Below are positions 56,899-64,000 of a stretch of 64,000 nucleotides of DNA, one piece after another. The translations under genes were made by a program, and so were the position numbers. The DNA comes from Amaranthus tricolor (Eukaryota > Streptophyta > Magnoliopsida > Caryophyllales > Amaranthaceae): positions 5,824,517-5,888,516 of the forward strand of contig NC_080056.1 of assembly GCF_026212465.1 (NCBI RefSeq). Direction: 5' to 3'. The notes under the pieces are model-generated. The model was not told the DNA's origin. It searched no databases and worked only from the letters and a program-made list of their open reading frames with translations. Each line of letters starts with the position of its first letter. Position 1 is the stretch's first letter.

Positions 56899-59800
56899 AT
56901 GTTGTGTGCAATTTCAGCTCCATATACTCTCATTCAATATCCTAAAAATACCCATTTCAGAGCAAATCGGTTTGCCCCATCTACTTTTCGGGTTTCAGCT
57001 GTTGCTTCTTCATCTTCATTGGACTCAAAAGCTACAAACTTGGAGTATACCCCTTGGCTTATTGTGGGTTTGGGTAACCCTGGAAATAAGTATCATGGCA
57101 CTCGACATAATGTAATTTATCTTTATTCCCTTTCTATTACTTTTACTATCAATTTTATGTCATTTAAACTTTAAAAATGTGATTTTTGTTATGGGTTGTT
57201 TGACAAACAACTGGAGGCTGATTTCATGGGTGTATTTGACCGGTTGATTTTATTATCAACTGATTTTGAATCAACTTGTTCAAAAATAGCTTGTTAATAA
57301 CAGTAAGTTATTTCAACTAGCTAATTTGTCAAACGCTAGAATTTGATGCGTTGAGCAACCAACCCTCTATTTGTATTAAAATAAGCTAAAAGCTATTTTT
57401 CCAAATATCCCGTATTTGGGTTGTCTTAAATTTGTTTGCATATGATTATCTAGTTTTTGTTTTACCCAAGTGAGTTTTTGTTGTTGTTTTTGATAGAATG
57501 ATACTCATGATGAATGGTGTGATGATTTACCCAACAAAGCTTAGATAGCATTCTTGCATGTCTATGATAGAATTTTTTAGGTGCTTTTTGAATTGGCTGA
57601 ACTTAAAATCAATTACAACACGACAACAACATTAAAAATGCGAAGGTGACTCCGCGTAAGAGGTGTTAGATGTGCGCAACCTTTAAGAAACACTTATAAT
57701 ACATTACATTATCCAATTACCATCAAGGGGGATCCACCTAGACTAACGCTTAGGCGGAGTCTGGGGTTTGGGTGTACACAATCCTACCGTTTCTAGTGAT
57801 GGCAAGGAGATTGTTTATACGAAACAAGTACTATTGAAAAATGAGATTGATGGTGAAGTATGATTATGTAAGTTGGCAGTTGGTGTTGGAAAGACCCAAT
57901 TTTAATTTGCTTGATTGGGTTGGGGCGGTCGGGACTTGTGAGTGGCTGTGTTGCACATGAAATTTTACTCTCTTGTAAATAGAGGCTGGAGAATTAGGTT
58001 AGAGTTGGTAGTAGTTGAACCATCTCATAAACCAACCCACACTATACAAAGCAAACAGGACTCTAAATCTTTAATATGGTACTGCAACCTAAATGGACAA
58101 AACCCGAATGACTGAAAAATTATACTTGAACCCTTCCTGTTCTGGATACTTCCATTTTTTTGGCACATCCAATGTAGATACAAGTGAAAGTAAAGGCTCC
58201 TGATATGTTTAACGTCTTTCTAAACTGTTTAAATGGTGAAAATTTAGTCAGTGATTCTTTTTAATAGCTGCATACTCGAACTTCAAACTCAATTTGCCTG
58301 AACATGCAGTTTCTGGACTAATTCCTTGCTTGCCGATAGATTGTCAAGCGTAAATCAGGATGTTGTTGGAAATTTGTCTTATTTATGTTTTAGTGTGTTA
58401 ATAGTTAATATTAAAATATGTTACTGAGACTCGAGTACTGATGTTGGATACTAGGATACTAGTATGTGTCCAAGTGTCGGGTACGTCTAAATATTAAATT
58501 TTATACCTAAATGAAGTGTCTAAGTGCCATACCAATGTCCGAGCATTAAGGATCGGACACGGGTACGTGAAGCAAAATGAAGAGTCCGAGTAATATAGAT
58601 ACTAAAGGATAGCCTTTTTAAAGAAGCTATATAATTGATAAGCTTTTATTTCCTTTTGTTGTTTTCTTACTAGGTGGGCTTTGAGATGATTGATAAAATT
58701 TCTCAGACAGAGGGGATTTTGTTGAACACTATACAATCAAAAGCCTTGATAGGAATAGGTGATTTGCTCAATTTTGGTTCAGTTTTCCTTTTGATATATT
58801 TTGTGACCTTATATTGAGTTTGTCACTGTCTATATAGGTTACTTTGGTTCTCAAATTGTTCATCATATGTCCTAATCAATGCAGGTTCAATAGGAGATGT
58901 TCCAATTCTCCTGGCCAAACCTCAAGCATATATGAATTACAGTGGAGAATCGGTACTCTCTATGTTCTTTAGCTATAATCACAAGAGCTCTAGGACTTGT
59001 GGCATTTGTGTAATATTTATTGTGTTATACCTCTTTGAGTGTGAAAGAAAGCATGTTTCTTTGTTTTTCTTTATGGATCAAACTAGTTTCACATGATTCG
59101 CTAATCTCCTTATGAATTGCAAATAAAAAGAAACTGAATTATGGTCGGTTTTAGGCTATTTTTGGGACAATTTGAGAGAATCGCGAATTCAAAAAACAAT
59201 TCAGCAAACAAATTATGTTACACTGTTTCAAACTTGAAAAAAATGGCAGTAGAATCTTGAAAATTGAAGCCTTTGGCATGATTTGAAACGAAAAGAGCTC
59301 TTAGGCTATTATTAGGTTGATTCTCCAAAATATCCCTGCAAATGACCAGGAGATTGAAGTATGTAACAATAGAGAATGAAGGCAAAATCTACCAGTCTTG
59401 TTGTATCATTTCTCAATGTACAAAGGCATGATGTGTTTATACTTTGGATTACTTCCTAGATATGAAAAATGATGTTTATGGGGGGCTGAGATTTACTCTC
59501 ATTGTCCCTCTCTATTTTCCCTATATTCTATTTAGTGCGTCCCACTTAATTTGCCCTATTTCTATTTTAGGATATGACTCCACCACTTATAAGATGGTTT
59601 GGGCAAGTGCAACGACGGAGTATTAGCGAACCGGTAAGGAATATAGATAGTTGGAACTCAGGAGACTTAAAAACAGGGATAAGAAGACATAAGATGACTT
59701 AGAGGATAGAAGTGGAAAAGTATATGAAAGATCTAGATGTACAAATTGAGATGGTAGAATCAAAATGAATAGAGAAGAAGAATCCAGAACTGATATATAG

Positions 59801-62800
59801 TTTCATGTAGACGACTCCAATCTTTTGGAATTAAGGCTCTGGCATTGTTGTTTAGTTCTGATTCCACACTTTTACTCTCTACATTCTGTTACTTCTAAAT
59901 GTTCATTCCACTATATCCAACTTCTAAATCTCCTTGCTATTCCCAATTGGGGCAAAATGATATGGACAAAGGAGTAATGTTTTTAGTTTTACATACATAC
60001 TTGGGCAATACTATGTTTAAACTGTAAAGATCTGTCATCCAATGTTACACAACCATATTTTATTTATTCATGCTCCTTTTCTCAATGTGATTCGATATGT
60101 TGCTATATTTTGTGTAAAGCTAATTGTTTTTCTATTTAAAATCTAAGATTTTCTTGTTGTTGCATCTCATTTCATGTCTAACTTGCAATTTGTATAATTT
60201 TTTAGGTTGGACCTCTGGCTGCATATTACAAAGTACCTTTGCGCCACATCTTATTGGTATGAAAAATGCTGCTGAGAAAGGATAACTTAATCAAAGTAAT
60301 ATAACATCGTCTTTATTTGGTTTCACTTAATACTTAAAGCTGTTTTATAGGTCTATGACGAGATGTGCTTGCCTAATGGTGTTTTAAGACTTCAGCCGAA
60401 AGGAGGACATGGTCATCACAATGGGTAAGTTGCTTTTATGGATGATCTGTATACCTGATGTTTCGTGTTTAGTTGTCACTAACCACCATGTAATCTCGTC
60501 CGATATAGTTTTTAAACATTACAAACTGATAACTACATGCTGAATTCTAGTAAGCTCTGCTTGGATAGTTGGATGGGATTTACACGACGACAAAACTGCA
60601 CTTTTGTGTACTCTGTATGAATTCTGTTTTTTTTTTCCTCCCCCAAAGCGGTGTGCGACATTGCTTGAATGTGGTGTCCAATGAGCAAAGACTTTATGCT
60701 TATAAGTATTAAGTATGAAAAGGTTGTGGGTCGCTGCCCACAAATGGCGTGCCACATTTCCGAAATTTGATAGGATCCTACTGCCATGCGAAATTCGATT
60801 CATTGATAAATTTCGTAGTTCTCTCCTGCCAATTGTTCATCATCTTCATCTCCATTTCACCAGCTTCCTCGATACTCATGGTAGGTAACCAAATGAGTAA
60901 AATGAAAAATTCACATAAATTCAGTTGCAAAAACCAAGTTGGGGCATACTAAGCTGAATCAGTCGACCACAACAGTTTCGAATTAAGCTTTGGCATTGTT
61001 ATATTTTGTACATTAGTGAATTAATCTTTTCTTTTACGAGCTTTCAAGTTTTTTCCTATAATTCAGAATTTCAGTGGAAAAATATTAAAACCCCAAAAAG
61101 AATTCAAATGAATTGAACTTACAAAGGGGTTATTATAAGCTTTTTCACTCCAAGAAACAAGTAAGTGTAGCGAAGAATACCGCTAGGAAAATAGTATGGG
61201 CTATTTCAGAATTTCTCGACGAAGATTATATTGGAATATATTAATATTGGGTTTAGTTTTACAACACGGAAAAGGTATGGGGCTAATATGCGTCAATCAA
61301 AAGTTAAGAAGTTTTGATTTCATAATTGATAAAAGCTAAGGGGTTAATTAACTATATTTGCGCATATTCATATGACAAAAGACATGAATGTTGGAAAAGA
61401 ATTTATCTGAATGATCATTGGAATGAATGTTTTTAGTTGTATATCCGCGTCCTTAAGCCGTTATCTTGCCAGTTTTCACCTTGTACCGGACCGATTATCA
61501 TCATTATCATCATACCCAGTATATCCTGCTCATAGGAACTATGATCAGGGTCTGGGGAAGGAAGGAAGGAAGGTGGGAACTCATACCCATAAAGGAAAGT
61601 GCGGCTAAAGAGTCTCTCGGCTCGAGAAAGATGCATAAATGAATTCAGTAGTCAAAAACATAAAAGAAAATAATAACTAGGTAAAAACGAATAAAAGAAT
61701 GCTATGTAACAGGGTTAAGGCCAAAACACAAACTCCAATCTTTCACAATATTGCTAATCTCATTCACTACTCACTAGTAAGTTTCTGATTTTGGATAGTT
61801 GCTATTGCAGAGTTAAGAGTATCATGGGACACTTAGACGGACGGAAGGAGTTCCCTCGGTTATGCATAGGTTGGTTTTCTGCAAAACAGTTTTTCGTCCT
61901 GTAAAAGAGAAAGGCTCAATAATTAAGTTGCAACCTTTTTATTCAAAAGCTCATTGCTTGCAGGTATTGGGAATCCACCGGGAAATATGGATATGAAAGC
62001 TTTTCTTTTACAAAAGTTCAGTTCTACTGAACGAAAACAGGTAATCAATCTTTCAATTTTCTCGCATGCAGATTTGAGAACTCGAGTAAGTGTTTAAAAG
62101 CGTGAAACACTGTTTATATGCTCAAGTCTTTGCTTCCTTCAGCCAAACAGCTTCACAATCTCACTGTGTTGTTTTAATTTGTTTATATGAAAGTATGAAA
62201 CTACATTAAGGAGAGGAATCAATGTATAGAGCTCAAAAATTCTTAAATGAGATGGTCTCATGGTGAAGCGATCTCTATTGGCTAAACCATGTACATTTTC
62301 AATTTTAAAGTGATCATTTTTAATGTTAAAGTGATCAGTTTGAGAAATGGACTAATTATATGTCGTGATCCGTTAGAGAAATGGATTAATTATATGTGTC
62401 CGTATCATGATGAGACGGTCTCATACAAGACGAGTTGAGAGTTTGGGTTTAACCAACAAATTTCCATTACTGGTTTGTCCAAGTTGATCATGGGCACTTT
62501 GGCCCTTTTAGGTCCAGGACGTCAGGCTACGCCAAACCCGACAAAAACTTAGGTCAGACCAACTGAATTCAGGCCAAAATTTCCGTAAAACCCTTTTCTT
62601 CAAAACTTGAAACGCTGCCTAAATGGATCATGCCATAGTTGGTTAGACGGATTACATTTCATTCCAAGTGTTAGTTTTTTGTTTTGTTTTGTTTTGAGTG
62701 TTGGTGGTTGAATGGACAGATCGATGCTGCTTTGGAACAAGGTGTCGAGGCTGTGAGGACCCTCGTGCTTAGCGGATTCAGTGACAGTGTTACGAGATTT

Positions 62801-62836
62801 AATCTTGGCCAGAAATACAAGTATCACAAAGTCTAA
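56899..62836 (+). CDS. PTH: Peptidyl-tRNA hydrolase, organellar type, copy C (complete)
   Basis: Eight exons join in frame with GT/AG borders: 56899-57111, 58674-58758, 58885-58952, 60206-60256, 60351-60424, 61811-61869, 61964-62040 and 62720-62836 (744 nt, 247 aa). Residues 1 to about 48 are Ser/Arg-rich and acid-poor, like a plastid or mitochondrial transit peptide. The Pth fold follows with VGLGNPG (Asn60), TRHN (catalytic His70), KPQAYMN (Met116, Asn117), YDE (Asp142), GGHGHHN (Asn163) and GIGNPPG. All residues known to be catalytic or tRNA-binding in bacterial Pth are kept, so the enzyme should recycle peptidyl-tRNAs in an organelle. The HGHHNGVKS variant is typical of the plant organellar branch. 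It is the only copy whose 5' end is intact in the window. Introns 1 and 3 carry SINE and RTE-LINE relics. Confidence 0.94.
57640..57830. repeat. Au-SINE-like repeat in PTH copy C intron 1
   Basis: CTTAGGCGGAGTCTGGGGTT then GGGTGTACACAATCCTACCG and GGAGATTGTTTATACGAAAC resemble the Au-type plant SINE body. A second related start (GGTGACTCCGCGTAAGAGGT) lies about 80 bp upstream, suggesting a compound or rearranged insertion. Confidence 0.5.
58440..58610. repeat. Dispersed repeat in PTH copy C intron 1
   Basis: GTCCAAGTGTCGGGTACGTC through GGATCGGACACGGGTACGTG and GAAGAGTCCGAGTAATATAG is a common dicot dispersed repeat with a weakly palindromic layout. It is related to the fragment at 5878-5938. 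Confidence 0.4.
59556..59858 (+). repeat. RTE-type LINE 3' fragment in PTH copy C intron 3
   Basis: Same insertion as 31510-31812, nearly identical, so it predates the B/C duplication. Confidence 0.7.
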
Positions 62837-63672
62837 TTAAAGAAGATGGTCAATATCTCCGAATTATTTGCCGAATTATTTGCACAGCTGCCCAAGTCAT
62901 AGTGACCAAGCCGTGAAGCAAACATAGATTTTGGTGCCTCGGCCAGTTCTCACAGGATATGTTCCTTGAATTTTACGTTGATCTTGGAAAAAGCTCGAAT
63001 TATGTTGGTTTCAAATAACTATTGTCGAATAAACACATGAACGATGAAATATTCAGAGCATTTTATTTTAGCATGTTGGTTTGTCAATTACTGTTAATTG
63101 ATACTTGACATAAAAAGAGCTAAAAATAGTAATGTAAAAAAAACATATAAAGAACATACAAAATGACAAAATTTATGTCGGGTTGTGCCTAGCAGATTGT
63201 CCCTTCATGTCACTCGTAGTGCATTGTGACGAATCGTGCCAAATTACATAATTAACGTCTGCGACACACTTATATGCCACATCTTTGTGCCTCGTGCCGT
63301 GGTAGTCATACCACCCACATTCTGAACCGGGCCGTGGCCAATTTTAGTCCCTAGTAGTTAATTCATGGTGCTTCACAATTTACAACTAATTATAAAGCCT
63401 TAACCAGTAGAGTTAACAAAACCTCATTTTACAATATGTCAATTTAACGAACAATGTCTTGAAGATCTTAGGAAGAAATGATAACAAGATTTGAGTACAC
63501 ATAAATCTAAAATCATGACATCAAAGGTGAAGTAATTTTGACACAAACATTACAGCGCATTCAAAAACAGAGCTTCACAATCGAACGAACATGATCAAGA
63601 AATTTAGTTTTTAAGGACATACTCATGGATACAGGAAAATCAGTTGTTACATCAAATGGAAATAAAAACAGT
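62837..63672. other. Convergent spacer, PTH copy C to CWC15 copy C
   Basis: Near-identical to 2503-3338 and 34774-35609. No gene seen. Confidence 0.7.
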
Positions 63673-63903
63673 TTACTTCATGTACTTGTGTAGAAATTTC
63701 CTGTGGAAATCATTCCTGATGGTATCATTGATGAAGCGTTTAGCTGTTTTCGTCTCACCACGAGCTTGATTCTTGAATACAACATCATCATCCCACCTTC
63801 GTTTTACATTGAAATTGGTTGGACCGTTGATATTAAGTAAAGGGTTTCCCCTCATTAGTTCTGCTTCTTTGACTTTCAATTCTTCCTCTTGTTGCTGTCG
63901 TTC
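63673..63903 (-). CDS. CWC15: CWC15 homologue, copy C (last exon only; continues past the window)
   Basis: Exon 6 encodes ERQQQEEELKVKEAELMRG through FHRKFLHKYMK and the TAA stop. It matches the last exons of copies A and B. The acceptor (TTTGCAG) is present at its upstream end. The remaining five exons would lie to the right of the window. Confidence 0.9.
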   Translation of the reverse strand, partial: ERQQQEEELKVKEAELMRGNPLLNINGPTNFNVKRRWDDDVVFKNQARGETKTAKRFINDTIRNDFHRKFLHKYMK

Positions 63904-64000
63904 CTGCAAAGGGCGCAACAATGATGTAATCGAGTTTTCAACTCACCGTTATACAATGCATAACATTCATAATCAGCATGAATGAAGAGCTCGTGAAAAT

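Noticed and set aside
1..64000. CRISPR arrays, rRNA and tRNA genes, organelle DNA insertions
   Set aside because: Nothing with the required structure or conserved sequence was seen on reading both strands. A covariance-model scan was not possible here.

Overview
The window is nuclear DNA of a flowering plant, most likely a eudicot. It has spliced genes with GT/AG introns, an AT-rich background and dense transposon debris (PIF/Harbinger, Mutator-like, hAT, Helitron, Copia-type LTR, SINE and RTE-LINE relics). Some short repeats (GAGACGGTCTCA palindromes, AAGTGATCACTT repeats) remind me of Caryophyllales intergenic DNA, but that is a weak inference. No bacterial-type operon, CRISPR array, rRNA or tRNA was seen.

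The main architecture is a large head-to-tail duplication seen in three registers. Each unit runs: peptidyl-tRNA hydrolase gene (PTH, + strand), spliceosomal CWC15 gene (- strand, tail-to-tail with PTH), a transposon-rich stretch, an intronless G-type lectin receptor kinase (- strand), a Copia-like solo LTR, then the next PTH. The first unit (A) runs from the left edge to about 30.7 kb, the second (B) from about 30.7 to 56.5 kb, and the third (C) from there to the right edge. The offset is 32,271 bp from A to B and 28,063 bp from B to C.

Coding content: PTH is complete only in C (8 exons, 247 aa). In B exon 1 and most of exon 2 are deleted. In A only exons 5-8 lie in the window. CWC15 is intact in A and B (6 exons, 232 aa), and only its last exon is visible in C. 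The receptor kinase is intact in A and B (790 aa each). The two proteins are identical over the first 108 residues and through the membrane segment, but differ at 45 positions within residues 109-413 of the ectodomain.

Between CWC15 and the kinase, unit A carries insertions that unit B lacks: a 1,310-bp foldback element with a 9-bp target duplication and a 1,557-bp Harbinger element with a broken transposase. Unit A also has about 5.6 kb absent from B, containing a plant-mobile-domain pseudogene and a thioredoxin-like pseudogene. Unit B has its own insertion of about 930 bp. Between kinase and LTR the units are unrelated: A has a Harbinger-like MITE and a Helitron helicase relic, and B has an unrecognised 2.5-kb stretch, a perfect 27-bp palindrome and a hAT-like MITE.

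The genes do not form one pathway. PTH acts in organelle translation, CWC15 in nuclear splicing, and the receptor kinase is a candidate defence or surface receptor.
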